DNA of 64,000 bases from Jaltomata sinuosa. Taxonomy: Eukaryota; Streptophyta; Magnoliopsida; Solanales; Solanaceae. The stretch covers positions 248,001 through 312,000 of the forward strand of contig QJPP01003123.1 of the NCBI GenBank assembly GCA_003996215.1, written 5' to 3'. Positions 35,931 to 47,979 of the stretch are shown here, piece after piece. The notes under the pieces are model-generated. The model ran no database searches, was not told the DNA's origin, and was given only the letters and a program-made list of their open reading frames with translations. Both the position numbers and the translations under genes were made by a program. Numbering within the stretch: position 1 is the first letter of the stretch; every line of letters begins with the position of its first letter.

Positions 35931-38800
35931 TGTAATGACCCTCCAGGTCATTCTCTATTTTTCGTGCTTTTTCTATATTTTGAGCTTTTCCTCAGTGGCT
36001 ACAGGTCATTTATGACTTGCCGGGACTGGTGGTTCAGTGCCCGGGATGTTTATTAGGTCGTTATGGCCATTTCTCAGTTTTAAAGCTTAAACTTAGAAAA
36101 TCCTTGACTTTGATCAACTTTCTTGGAAGGCGTGCTTAGAATTGAATTCTGACAATTCTGTTGGCTCTAGAGCGGGGATTTTGGTCTAGTAGGACCATTG
36201 GTCTGGGTCTGAGTTATTTCGATTTGGTTTTGTATTGCTTTCTGTATTTTCAAGCTAGTTTGGCTGGTAGGGTTGACTTTGGTCAACATTCGGAGAAGAC
36301 GGCCTCGGATGGAAATTACATCAGCGCTGTTAGCTCTGAAATGTCAACGTTGGGCTAAGGGAACCTTTGTTTCGCGTCCTGGGGCTTTCGGACTTGTTTT
36401 GGGGTATTGAGTTCCAATCTAATTTTGGGCATGGGGCCCACTTTTCCTTAAAATGATCTCTGTTGGGAAATTCGTTGATTCTATTGAGTCCGGAATATCG
36501 TTTTCACTCAAGTAGCATTATTGGTTTGTGAGTATCGGGTTTCGATTGTGCTTGGAATGCCTCAAAGAAGATTTGAAATTGCTAGTTTTTGTTGCAGGCA
36601 CAGGCCTTCAGCGCCATCGGCGCCCCTCCAGTGCGATCGCGCACGCGCCCGTGGTTTCCTTCAACGCCATTGGTACCAGTCTGCGGCCAGGCCTATAAAA
36701 TCCCATTTTTTTTCATTTTTCAGCTTTTATCTCTCATTTCTCTCAACTCCAACTTCAATTCTCTCAATTCTTATTGCACAAGAACAGTGTGGGCTCGTCG
36801 AAATTCTCTAAATTATCGTTTAATCTTGCTCCCTCATCGTTGGTAAGCTTCTTTTTCCTCAAGCCTTGCTCTCCTCTTCAAGCTTAATAACCTCCATTGG
36901 TAAGGCTCTTAATAGCTTGGGTTTTCTTGGGTTATAGTTGTGTTGGTGGGTTTGATTGTTCGTTGTAGCAGTAGTTCCGGTCTGTGGTCGATTCTTTCTT
37001 CCAAATTGGTACACTTCCGCCCTTGAAAACCATTAATTCTTCTCTTTTCTTCTCTTGAATTAGTAGCACTTTGGGGATATTTTGAGCCCCAAAACGAACT
37101 TCGTTTGCACTCAAATTTTGAGCATGGGTTTTTTAATCCACCGCAGGTCTAATTGAGAATTTTATTTTCTGTTTTGATGCGCGGGCCTCGAGGGTCATTT
37201 TCCAACCTAATTTTTGGCTCGATTTTTCATACAGCAATATGGGTGTCATTCTTCTCGTCTTGACACCTGGATTATATTCTTGATAGTGTGGCAGCTTTCT
37301 GAGACTGTTCAAAAGGGTAAGGCACACGAGTGACAGTTCGGCCCCGAGGTAGGTTACGATTTACTTTCTAGACTGAGTTTAGTTAGATCATATATATATT
37401 TATATGTTTCTAGAATGTTAGGTTGGCTTTAGGTAGATTTAGGCTTAAATCATGTTTATTACTTTAAATTGGCCATTTTGGATTATAGTTTAGGATTATC
37501 ATGTTTATCCTTAGCCTAGGAGCTTGTAGTATCGTTTGGCTAGCTTGGAATCCCTAGGTTGCTTTTAGGAAGTTTTAGAGGTAGAGTGGAGATTCTTGTG
37601 TCCTTTTTAGCTATTACTTTACTGTTTTATCCGCTTTATTCTATGGTTGCATGTAACTATGGGCCCTAGGCCATAGCTTGGATTTGGACGGAGCCTTCGG
37701 TCAGTTCTCTTGGTTTGGAGGCTATTTTGCCCTGTTTTGCCCTGTTGTGTGTAGTTTTATCTGAACATGGACATTTCATGCTCATACTGCATTGCATATT
37801 ATTGGCACGGAAAGGGAGTATTTTTTTGAGACTTTTGGTTCAAAATGAGGTTTACTACGGCTACGGTGCTTTTCAGATTTGAACTAAACTTATTTGTATT
37901 TTTACCATGGGTTTTGGAAGGAAAAAGGAGAAAAATACTATTTTATGCATACAATTATAGTCCGATGCGGTATTCCGGACCCTCGATGAGTTATTCTGGG
38001 CTTTACTTTCCTATCACCTATATATACATATATGCATAGTCGGATGCGGTATTCTGGGCGCCCGATGCGGTATTCCGAGTTTATATTATTATGCATTCAT
38101 ACATTACATCATCATTTCATCGCATTTCATTGGCTTGGGTATTTTTTTTGGATTGTCGGTGACTCTGGGTTGACCTTGTTACTACTTCACCTTTTTGACT
38201 TAGTTATTTCGGTTTTTGGCTTTATAACTAGATTCAGGTGAATCCCTGTATTTTTTAGCTGTTTTCCTGTAATCTATATTTATATATTATCTTTCTGCGC
38301 TCGGTCGGCCTATGATGCCTACTGGGTATCCATTGTCTTGGTACTCATACTACACTCTATTTTTTTCTGATGCAGCACCTAGTACGATCCACCATCACTG
38401 ATCCTCCTGTCGTTCGAGGCCTATTGCAGTTCGGATCGCCGTGAGCTCCCGGCTCTTTTGGATAGTTTACATGCTTTCCATCTTGTATATTTTGTCTATA
38501 TTTTGTATTTTGGATAGACAGAGTCAGTTGTATAGCTACTCCTTGCTTTAGTCGCTCTTGTACTAGTGACACCAGGTCCGTAGTGATTTTCGTGTATGTT
38601 TTATCTCTTTGGTCACTTTAGGGCCATCTTTTGTATATTTTATACGATGGTATGTATATATACACTATTGGCCTTGTCTTCTCATTATACTTTCCGCTTT
38701 CCTTATTTTAACTGTTATTATTATCTTTCGCATCATTGGGTTTGGCTGGTCTACCGGGGGTTATGTAGGCGCCATCATGGCCCGATTTTGTGTCGTGACA
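35931..38800 (+). repeat. 3' LTR of A1
   Basis: 2870 bp, TGTAATGACC to TGTCGTGACA. A CCTATAAAATCCC TATA-box word is at about 36690-36703, about 760 bp into the LTR. I use this copy as the reference for family A. Confidence 0.9.
36691..36700 (+). promoter_or_regulatory. Putative LTR promoter TATA box
   Basis: CTATAAAATC, followed by a pyrimidine-rich CTCTCATTTCTCTC stretch typical of a plant transcription start region. Inferred from position and wording only. Confidence 0.5.
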
Positions 38801-40105
38801 CATACCCCCTGTGAAGCTAGTTGATAATGCCAATTACGTCTTGCCATGATGGTAAATTAAGCGCTTCACGGGAGGAAACCCGTGTATAATTTTACTTTTT
38901 AGTTGTATTCTTACTTTCTTATTTTTAGCAAGCAAATAAAAAAACTTATAAAAATATGCCTTGCCAAAAACTTAACTAAGGCACTGGGTGTGAGGCAATA
39001 CACCACTAATAGTGTTTAATGTGACTACGTGCAGGTACGAGAGTCAAAAATATCGCAAAAATGGAACTAAGGATGAGAACACAGAAAAAGCCCAAAATAG
39101 GTAAGGCTGGAACACCTCACTATTCGAGGGGCCTGCCTTGGCAATGGTCCTCACCGCGCGAGGTGTCTTTTCCAGTAAGGTAAGGGGGCCCAAGTCATGT
39201 CCCCACTTTTTAAACGCCCCAAAACCCTTTTCTTCTTCTTTCTTCCTCCTAAACCCGAAAATACTCCCTCCTCCATTAAAGTTTTTAAAACATTTCCACA
39301 TGGTGCAACAAGCTACAAAGTAGTAGGTTTCTTGTATTTTTTTCACTATTGCATGCTAAATCCACTACCCAACTTTGTTATTATGTTTATTTCAAATTTC
39401 TTGCTGTGATTTTTGGAAAAAATGCTTCAAGCTTTGAAAGTAATGGCATTATTTGATTCTAGTATAATATGGGTTTTTTAGATTGTTTGAGTCGCTCTAA
39501 ATAGTTTCGGTGATGATATTGAGAATATACTACATATTTATTTCAAAGTTCCATAGTTATTTCTTGATATTCATTTGGTGGATTTGATCAATTATTGAAT
39601 AATCGCTCATTTGATAGATAATTTTTCCATTATGTTTGTCATGAATTAAATTATGATTATTTTGATAATCTTGTTTCCTATAATAATTGTTGTTGGTATT
39701 AGTTGTGTAGATTTTGATAAATTGGGTGAAATTGAGCAAAAAGACTCCATTAACATGAAAATCTTGAGTACGGCTTTTGTGCACACCACATGTTTGGTGA
39801 AAAGCTCCAAAATATAGTCATGGGCATTACGACCCTATGATAGATGGATGGAGACCGTTTTAAGATAACATTACTCACTCAGTGAAAAAAAAGGGGCTAG
39901 AAAAATATAAGTGTGGGGTGGTTCTTGATAATAGAGGCAGAAGTATAGAAGGTGTTGGAAAAATTGTGTAAAAATTTTAAATAGGATTCGGAGAAGTCTG
40001 AGTACTCATGCTAGTAAATTAAGTGTGAGGTCAACCTGACACCCTTTTTTCTTAATTTGTTAGCCACATTGTATGATTACTAACTTCCTTAATTTTGCAG
40101 GTACA
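38801..40105 (+). other. NA2 spacer with AAGCGCT/GGGAGG landmark
   Basis: The landmark is at 38850-38885. The rest has no credible ORF. Near 39910 an AAGTGTGGGGTGG word, common in Athila-type 3' regions, is seen. ORFs at 39044-39409 on both strands are low-complexity noise. Confidence 0.5.
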
Positions 40106-41328
40106 ATGGAGAATCCATTCTAAATTAGAGAAAAGGGAAAGACCATTGATGGCCAACAAGAAAAAGGGCCCGCACAGGTCAAGCTTTGGACAGCCAAGCT
40201 CAACCTCAGCCAGCCGCTCCTACAGTGTGCAAAGAGTATGGTACTGAATGGGTTATATCTAAGGTAAAGAAATGATTCAAAATATACACTAAGAAAAGAT
40301 ATCTCCCAAAGTCACAGATAAATGAAGCAAGACTACCCGCAGAGTTACCGAATATCTGGGCTATAGTACACAATATAGGTTTGAAATTCATATTTGTAGA
40401 TCCAAAAAAATACAACTTGAGCCTAGTGAGAGAGTTCTATGACAACGGTCAACCTTTGGTGCAGCCCAGAGAGTCTATTATTCAAGGTCGGGTTGAATAG
40501 TTTAGTGTTGATAGATTATGCAACCAATTAGGGACTCCTAGAGGCGATCTTAGAGTCTTGACTGAGATGTGTGCTCGACCACCCTACTAGGCCATTCGTC
40601 ACACTTTGTGATAAGTTCGATCAAAAGCTAGATGGTCACGACGTTGGTACAATAACACTCGTAGGACCTGGGGTATGACTTACTTTACTAGAGAGACTCA
40701 ATGTTGGCTGAGGATTATCTATAGCAGGTTGATGCCTTGTAAGCACTATACAACGGTGACTAGAGACAGAGTATGTATGATCTATATATTGGTGATAGGG
40801 CAACTTATCAATGTGAGGGCAATCATAATATCAAAGATGAAGCACTCAAGTGAGGGCTCGGGCATATGTTCTTACTTTGGTAGCATACTTATGCAACTCC
40901 TCCACAAAGAGAAGATATCTGAGGAGACGGCAAACTATCATCTACCAAGGGTTGAGGCTTCAATTGATGTCACGGTGGGCAAGAGCCTAGAGGAAATCCA
41001 GGGTATCACTAGGAGCACTGTTGAGCATCATGCCCGTGAGGATAACCTTTTGGGAAACTTTATGGCATGTTTGACCTGCAGTTGAGGATAGGTGGAAGAC
41101 CTGCCACTGATGCTGAGAGGGATGATCTAAATGAGCGTTATCCACTCAATCGACATTCTCAGTTGACTCACAGGATTGGGTCAGCCTTTGTTAAGCCTAT
41201 TGATGATGATGTGTCTACCCCTCCTGCCTAGATCCATGATGATGAGGATGAGGATGTTGAGGTCCCGGACAAAGACAGTGATGAAGGAGATAGAGCATAT
41301 GTGCCAAGTGATGAAGAGTCTTATGCAT
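40106..41328 (+). pseudogene. NA2 ORF of the plant 'putative transposon protein' type
   Basis: ATG at 40106 opens MENPF, and a stop follows at once. Further on, one frame reads CKEYGTEWVISKVKK, then INEARLPAELPNIW, DPKKYNLSLVREFYDNGQPL and VDRLCNQLGTP. The ORF 40675-41085 (136 codons) adds CWLRIIYSRLMPCKH, the RDRVCMIYILVIGQLINVRA helix pair and VDVTVGKSLEEIQG-like text. Another frame ends with an acidic DEDEDVEVPDKDSDEGD tail. The layout and tail match NA1 (5858-7080). Function unknown. Confidence 0.65.
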
Positions 41329-41640
41329 AACCTCGACTAGGAATTCTTTTGTTTCATGTCTCTCGTACGTTGCTTTATTTTTAGCACTAGAGACAATACC
41401 TGATTTTAACTATGGAGCAGGAAAACAAAACTCATTTATCTTTATTTGTGTTTTTATAATTTGAATTTAGTACTTTTTATTTTGTCAGTTAACTTGATTT
41501 TTATTTGTTTCTTGCATTGTTATGGTATAAATTTGAATTTTTTATTTTGTAATAGTAATTTTAGGATTTAATATATCAATTACTGTTTAGTGTGTCATGC
41601 TAGCAGTTAGTGTTTAAAATATAACACTAACTGTTATATT
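41329..41640 (+). other. NA2 3' region
   Basis: AT-rich. TTGTTTCTTGCATT, TTTTGTAATAGTAATT and TAGCAGTTA words are shared with the minus strand of NA1 between 5680 and 4520. No ORF. Confidence 0.55.
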
Positions 41641-41657
41641 CACGAGGTTGGCCAATC

Positions 41658-42557
41658 ACCAACTATACACCTATATTTTGCGAGAGTTCTATTACCTCCT
41701 TAGACTATTTTAAAGCGGATTTATTTGTACCCCAGATATAGAGATGGCAAAGAAGGTGTAATTAACTCTTTTTAAGAGAGTGAAAGGCAAATAAAATAAT
41801 TAAGTTTTAACTTTCTATTATTTTATATTAATTTTTTAATTTTTTTATTATTTCCTTTTATTCTTAATTAGTAGCGCAATCAGCATCGGCGGCGAGACTG
41901 AGCTTCACTCTTCCACCACCAGGTCCCCACCCTCATTGTCCTTCAACCACTAAGCCCTCTCTCACCTTCAAATCACAAACCTCTCACTTTAGCTCCACTA
42001 AAAAAGACACACTAGAAATAACCTATGTTACTGCACCATGCGAAAACAAACTCATCAATTATAAATTTCTCTGTGAACCATCACTTAAACCACCATCGCC
42101 ACTTCATTTGTTTTATTATTAAAAAAAAAGATATTAAAAGTGGGAGATGTCGCCTCTACTTTCTTTTTCCAGATCTGAAGAAGTTGTGACTATCATTTCT
42201 TACTGAAAGAAACTTCACTAAAATTATGAAAAAAAAGTAGAAAATAATTTTAAAAGAAAAAGTGATGAGCAAAGAAGAAAGAAGCAGTAAATGTGCTACC
42301 AATTTCACAACAATGGAAAAAGTCAAAGAAAAAAGAAAAAGTAGAAAAAAAAATGAAATGAAAAAAGAAAGAGAAAAAAAGGTAGAATAAAGAAAAATAA
42401 TTATTTTTTTATTAAAAAGACAATATTACGTGGCAAGCACGTGCATGTCACTACTGAATACAAATCTGGGTATGAGTCTTTAAGGGGGTATATATTTTAC
42501 TTCTAAAATATATAGGAGGTAATGAACCCCCACTGAAGTATAGGTGTATAGTTGGTA
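41658..42557. mobile_element. Inverted-repeat element, unclassified
   Basis: The arms of about 75 bp at 41658-41735 and 42482-42557 are imperfect inverted copies; both contain CCAACTATACACCTATA and ATTACCTCCT. The core holds a C-rich part (about 41880-41960) and a purine-rich A/G stretch (42120-42420). No transposase. It could be a non-autonomous Mutator-like element. No target duplication was established. Confidence 0.5.
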
Positions 42558-43380
42558 CTTGAATAATAGGTTAGGGGCATTTGGCTATTTTCTCCTTTTT
42601 CTTTTTAAAGTGACAATTGTGACTCATATTTTTAAAAATTATTGTTTATTACGTGTCATATTCCTATTGAATGAAATTAAAACTTTTTCTCTTTAATTAG
42701 ATCCACTCTGATCCAACATACTCAACTTTGTCATAATACATACAAATTATTTTATTTATTCATCACAAAAATAGCAAAAAAAGTTATTATTTTATTTGAT
42801 CATTTTTTATTATTTTTAACAAATTAATTTTATGAACCAATCAGCAACCTTAATCTTATTTTATTTTGTACATAATAAATTAATTTTATTTATTATTCTT
42901 TTTGTGGTGAACAAATAAAATAATTTGTATGATTTTATGAAAAAGTTGGGTGAACAAATAAATATTAATTTAATTTTTTGGTGTTTTGTGGTGAACAAAT
43001 GAAATATTTTTTTATGAAAAAATAAAATAATTGATATGATTTATGACAAAGTTGAGCGTGCTGGATTTTAATTTTGCCCGATATAAATATAACACATAAT
43101 AAATAATAATTAAAAAATTATATTGAGCATAAGAGAAATGAGAGCCTGAATTATCACTTTAAACGGAAAAAGAGAAAAAAAATATAAAAAATTAAGAAGT
43201 AATTTGAAAAATAAATAAAAAGAGGTTAGATAGTTGTAAGGGCAAGAGTGAGCCAAAAGGTGAGCCGAGGGGGAAGGGGGGTATTTTTGACAAAATAGAT
43301 GGATGAAGTGTATATTTAGATCTTTTGAAATAGTCTAAAGGCATTTTTATCCCGTTTCCTTATTATGAAATATTTATACA
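42558..43380. other. AT-rich DNA without genes
   Basis: No ORF or RNA gene seen. A stretch at about 43280-43360 (GGGGGTATTTTTGAC, TTTGAAATAGTCTAAAGGC) resembles the inner part of the arm at 41700-41740, which suggests a second related element or a shifted end. Confidence 0.5.
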
Positions 43381-44330
43381 TACTCCCTACGTCCCATTTT
43401 ATATGGCACCCTTTCCTTTTTAGTTCATCCCAAAATATTATCACCTTTCCTTATTTGGTAACTATTTAAAGGCATAATTCCTCTTTTACCCTTATTGATT
43501 CCACTTAATTTTAAAGATAAGTACTCCATTTTAAAAAAAAATGAAAGTCAACCAAAAATAATCATGCCTGCATTTTCTCGTTCTTTTGTCAAAATTTAGC
43601 TCTTTCTTTTATCAATGACGTTTTTAATTTACTCCATTCTTGTTTCTTCTCTCAATATTTGGTATCTTTCCAATTTGCAATAAATTCTTCTTTCCGTAAT
43701 TATTTTTTCATGCTTTCGTCAAATTTCACCAAGAAAAAAAAATCGATCCTTTTACAAAAAATTTGTGACTTCCACTTCATGAGGTACTAATTTTAATGAA
43801 AAGTCTAGCCTTACATTAATTTGATGATTAGCTTAAATTGAAATTTACTTAGAAAAATTAAATTCTCAAATTGCAAGCAAGACAGAGAACAATCAGATAA
43901 CTGTCATTTTGTAACATTGCTCTCAAGTTACAATCTCTAATTCAATATTCGTGAAACTTTTTTTTAAAATTAAATTAGTGATAAGGCACTACAATAGATT
44001 TATACTGCTTTAAAATTCATGGTAGTCTTTGTTGTAAAACTTTCTTAATTGATAACCATGAGTATAAAAATTACATGATGATCACCATGGCTATACATAA
44101 TAGTAGTACTTCTAATATACTTGACAAAACATCATTTCAACTTTCACATGTTAAATGAGTACAACAAATACATGATGATCACCATATCTATACACAATAG
44201 TACTACTCTTAACATACTGGACAAAACATCATTCGAACTTCAACATGTTAAATTTGCTATGTCCCTGCACAAATAACAAAATTACATTTCAAAATAGATT
44301 ACTTTACCATACTAAGAATTCATATCATTG

Positions 44331-45577
44331 TTAAAGTAGAGTTGAACCTTGATTGACGATATTAATATCACAACAAAGTTGGAGAGGAAGATTTTCTTCT
44401 CTTTCTAGTTCATTTTTGTTCAAATAAGGTACTTTGTAATTATTGCTACCACTATCTTTCATCACCTCAGTCATATAACACTGTGAAGTAAGAAATACAT
44501 GGTTGAATTGTTCCACTTTTATTTCATCAAAAGATCTTTTCACCGCTTTCACTAATTCATCAACATTTTTAGGGGCCTTTTGTATTGAAGAGGTTGATTG
44601 GTCTATAAAATTCAAGTTCCAACATATTTAAATCAGGACTGTTAGGTGATCTAAAACAAAGTCTAATGTCAAATTCAGCTTGTTTCACAGCTTCAATAAA
44701 TTCTAAATAATCGACATCAATATGTGTTCTTGTGTTATCTTGTTATATAAAAATAGGAGTATTTGAATCTGAAGCTGGCCATTTTGATCTAATGACATGA
44801 AGAACTTTTTGTATCAAGCAAGCTCTAGTGATCTCTTTAGTTACTGGCGGAATGGATTTTATTTTGATAGTTTCAGTTGTTCAATTTTTGCTATTCCGCA
44901 TAACTGATTTCATAACTATAAATGGATAAATATCTATTTTTCTAAAAAATAACTCAATTCTATTTTCATCAAATCGAGGATGTGCAACAGCAGCCATAAA
45001 CATAACTTTTGGGATAAAAATTTTACATTTGCTAGACCGATATAGATCAGGCTCATGTTCTCCCTGAAGCAAGTAGTACCTTTCACTCTTTTAGACAAAT
45101 TAAAAAAATCGTCGACATGGATATAATTAAACATATTCATAAACTTGAGATTTTATGTAAATTGTACTTTAATCAATCATAGAGAGGCAGAATCAAAGTC
45201 GTACCTTTTTGTTTTCTTCAGTTGATTGAGGCTTAATGAAATTGATAAGTTCTCGAATAATATCATCTTTCACATGCCGAAAGACAATTGATTTTTCCAT
45301 GTTCATCGCAAAAGACAGAGATCGGATATTTGTTCGACGATAAAGTGGAGTTTCTTTGACTTGATTAATGTCGACTTTTACCTGTTTTTTTCTTCCAACT
45401 CATCTTGCAAATTTTGAAGATACATCAAACGGCGTACCATTATCAATAGATGATTTACATTATTTTCAAATGTGTAGAATAGTTCTTTTTGATTTGTTGA
45501 ACGAAATAGTGGTTTGCTTTAAAGATTCACGTTTAATTGTCTTCCTTGCTTTCTTTCAAAAGTCATTCTGCAATGAA
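44331..45577 (-). pseudogene. Mariner-like transposase (DD39D type), broken
   Basis: From right to left: an N-terminal helix region (TPLYRRTNIRSLSFAMN, then FIKPQSTEENKK) near 45170-45370; the first catalytic Asp context YIHVDDFF near 45110; KFLSQKLCL / FIPKVMFMAAVAHPRF near 45000; the second Asp in QDNTRTHID near 44735; NSPDLN near 44650; and the C-terminal KAPKNVDELVKAV to LPLQLCCDI segment. At the third catalytic position (LNVLDLGF in the family) this copy has LNMLELEF, a Glu. Several frameshifts; the N-terminus is cut off by A2. Confidence 0.85.
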
Positions 45578-45582
45578 TTGAC

Positions 45583-45763
45583 TGTAATGACCCTCCAGGT
45601 CATTTTTCATTTTCCGGACTTTTTTCGCATTTCGAGCTTTCTCTAAGCGGCTACAGGTCATTTATGACTTGCCGGGACTGACGATTCGGTGCCCGGGCCG
45701 TTCGTTAGGTCGTTATGACCATTTTCCTGTTTGAGAACTTAAAGTTGGAAAATCTTTGACTAG
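45583..45763 (+). repeat. Inverted LTR terminus at the left end of A2
   Basis: This 181-bp segment reads like the first bases of a plus-strand family-A LTR (compare 35931-36112), whereas everything from 45764 to 47480 reads as a minus-strand LTR. It is an inverted repeat of the last 140 bp at 53825-53964. Confidence 0.85.
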
Positions 45764-47480
45764 TCACACAGAAGAATCAAGCTCCTAGGCTAAGGATAAC
45801 ATGCAATCCTAGACTAAAAACCTGAAATGGCCAATTAACATGATAAATAGGATTAAAGCCTAAAGTCTATCTAAGATCCAACCTAGCATTCCAGTAACAT
45901 ATAAACATATATAACCTAACCAACTCAGTCTAGAAAGTAAACCATAACCTACCTCGGGGCCGAACTGCAAACACGAATCGTCACTTGTGTGCCTTCCCCT
46001 TCCGAACGGCCTCAGAAAGCTTCCGCACTATCAAGAACATAACTCAAGTGTCAAGACAAGGAGAATGACACCCATATTGCTATACGAAAAAATCGAGCTA
46101 AAAATCGGGTCAGAAAATGACCCTCAGGGTTCGCATGACGAAATAGAAAAAAAATTCACAATTATCCTCGCGGTGGGTTAAGGAACCCATGCCCAAAGTT
46201 TGGGCGCGAACGGAGCTCGATTCGGGGCCCAAAATATACCCGAAGTGCTACTAATTTACGGGATTAAGACGGAAAAGTCCAGAATCTAAAGACAGAAACC
46301 AACCTCGACAAGGAAAACACGCTACGGAGCTGAGTTGCACGAATTTACGAGTATGCAGTCCTCAAAGATCAGCTCCCACAAGAATTCTCCAACACTAAGA
46401 ATTTAAACAACAAAGGGATTTAACAGAAAAAATACGGAAGTTTACACGGAACGAGGAGAGGGGTGACGAAGGAACTTACCGGGTGAATGATATTGATGCA
46501 AAGGGGATGGAGTTTGGGAGCTTGGAGCTTAACAATGGAGGTTCCCGGATAAATGGAGGAGAAAACAAAGTTGGGACTTAATATAAATGCCAGGGGTCCT
46601 TCATCGCGATCGCGACAGGACCCTCGCGTTCGCGGAGAAGAGCATACCCAACCATCACGATCGGGATGGCCCGATCGCATTCGCGAAGAAGAAGCCAAGC
46701 CGAGTCCCAGTCGGCTACATCGTGAACGCGAAGAAACCCTTCGCGAACGCGATGGCCAAGAAACTCGACCATCGCGATCGCGAAGAGCAAAGTTGTCTGC
46801 AACTTAATGCAGCAACCAGCAAAGACACCAAGTCCAAAAATCTTTCGACGGACCCTCGAGATTCATCCGGAACCCCGTGAACACAAACCAACCATGCTAC
46901 CCTACCAGAAACGACATTCCAAACTCAATAGAATTGACGAAACTCCAAACGAAGATCGTTTTAATGAAAAGTGGGCCTCACGCCAAAAACTAATTCGTAA
47001 CTCGAAACTCAAAAATGAGCCCTGAAGCCTCGAGACTCGAACCAAAGGTCCCCCTAGCCCAAAGTCGACATTTTGGAGCTAACGGCGCTGACGGAATTCC
47101 AATCCGAGGCCGTCTTCCCCAAATGATGACCAAAGTAAACCCTACCAGCCAAACTGACTTCAAAACACACAAAGCCACACAAAACCAAAACGAAAGCCCC
47201 CAGACCCTAAACCAATGGTCCCACTAGACCAAAATCCCCATTCCGGAGCCAACAAAACTATCGAAATTTGATTATGAGCGTTTACCAAGAAAGTTGACCA
47301 AAGTCAAAGATTTTCCAACTTTAAGTTCTAAAACAGGGAAATGGTCATAACAACCTAATGAACGTCCCGGGCACCGAACCGTCAGTCCCGACAAGTCATA
47401 AATGACCTGTAGCCCCTAAGGGAAAGCTAAAAATGCAGAAAAATCATAGAAAATGGAAAATGACCTGGAGGGTCATTACA
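45764..47480 (-). repeat. 3' LTR of A2, first part only
   Basis: On the minus strand it runs from TGTAATGACC (47480) to CCTAGGAGCTTG (about 45785), which is about 37520 in the A1 reference. The R/U5-side part is missing. A GCATTTATATT TATA-like word (minus strand) is at about 46577-46590. GC-rich CGATCGCGA words near 46600-46780 are a family-A subtype feature. ORFs at 46420-47227 are LTR noise. Confidence 0.8.
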
Positions 47481-47489
47481 ACATCCACT

Positions 47490-47960
47490 ACTAAAAGAAC
47501 TTTCATCCGCGAAAGTTAGAATAAGGATAGTACTTGAAGACTCGAAAGGACGAGGATAATGGGTCCGCATGTCAGTCTCGATCTCCCAAGTAGCCTCCTA
47601 GACAAGACGATGCCGCCATTGAACCTTAACTGGCGGGATCTCCTTGGACCTCAACTTCCTAACCTGCCTGTCCAAAATAGCAACGGGCTCCTCTTCAAAG
47701 GCTAAAGACTCATCCAACTGGACCGACTCCAACTGAAGTACATGAGACTCATCCGGAATGTACCGACGTAGCATAGAAATATGAAACACCGGATGAACAC
47801 TGGAAAGAGCATGAGGCAAGGCCAACTCATAAGTAATCTCTCCAATACGGTGAAGGATCTCAAATGGACCAATGAACCTCAGACTGAGCTTACCCTTCCT
47901 CCCGAACCGCATCACACCCTTCATGGGCGATACCCGAAGGAACACACTATCACCAACCAT
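47490..47960 (-). pseudogene. Integrase C-terminus and chromodomain of A2
   Basis: The ORF 47960-47598 contains VSPMKGVMRFGRKGKLSLRF, SSVHPVFHISMLRRY and the chromodomain start ILDRQVRKLRSKEIPPVKVQ-type text. A stop follows the WRHRLV step, and the remainder (EATWE, then HYPR) is in the same frame beyond it. Confidence 0.8.
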
Positions 47961-47979
47961 AAACTCGAGATCTCGAACT

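Larger units (their letters stand above)
27658..38800 (+). mobile_element. Chromovirus A1: full-length family-A Ty3/gypsy element
   Basis: The LTRs (27658-30755 and 35931-38800) begin TGTAAT and end TGACA. PBS and gag-pol with chromodomain follow in the standard chromovirus order on the plus strand. The target duplication is CATAT (27653-27657) versus CATAC (38801-38805), one mismatch. Every gene is broken. It lies at the end of gag2 of NA2. Confidence 0.9.
26327..41640 (+). mobile_element. NA2: second copy of the non-autonomous Athila-like family, plus strand
   Basis: It starts abruptly inside gag1 (LLNKVMINVT region) at the right edge of NA1. It then has protease (26580-26930), gag2 (27060-27657), the A1 insertion (27658-38800), the TTAAGCGCTTCACGGGAGG landmark (38850-38885), a leader-like spacer, the 'putative transposon protein' ORF (40106-41328) and 3' sequence homologous to NA1 up to about 41640. 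The 3' LTR is not found; an inverted-repeat element begins there. Confidence 0.65.

Noticed and set aside
39044..39409. ORFs on both strands around a pyrimidine-rich stretch
   Set aside because: Low-complexity composition in the NA2 spacer; no domain and no counterpart in NA1.
46420..46880. Overlapping ORFs rich in Arg/Asp in GC-rich DNA
   Set aside because: Produced by CGATCGCGA-type words in the A2 3' LTR, seen in several frames on both strands.
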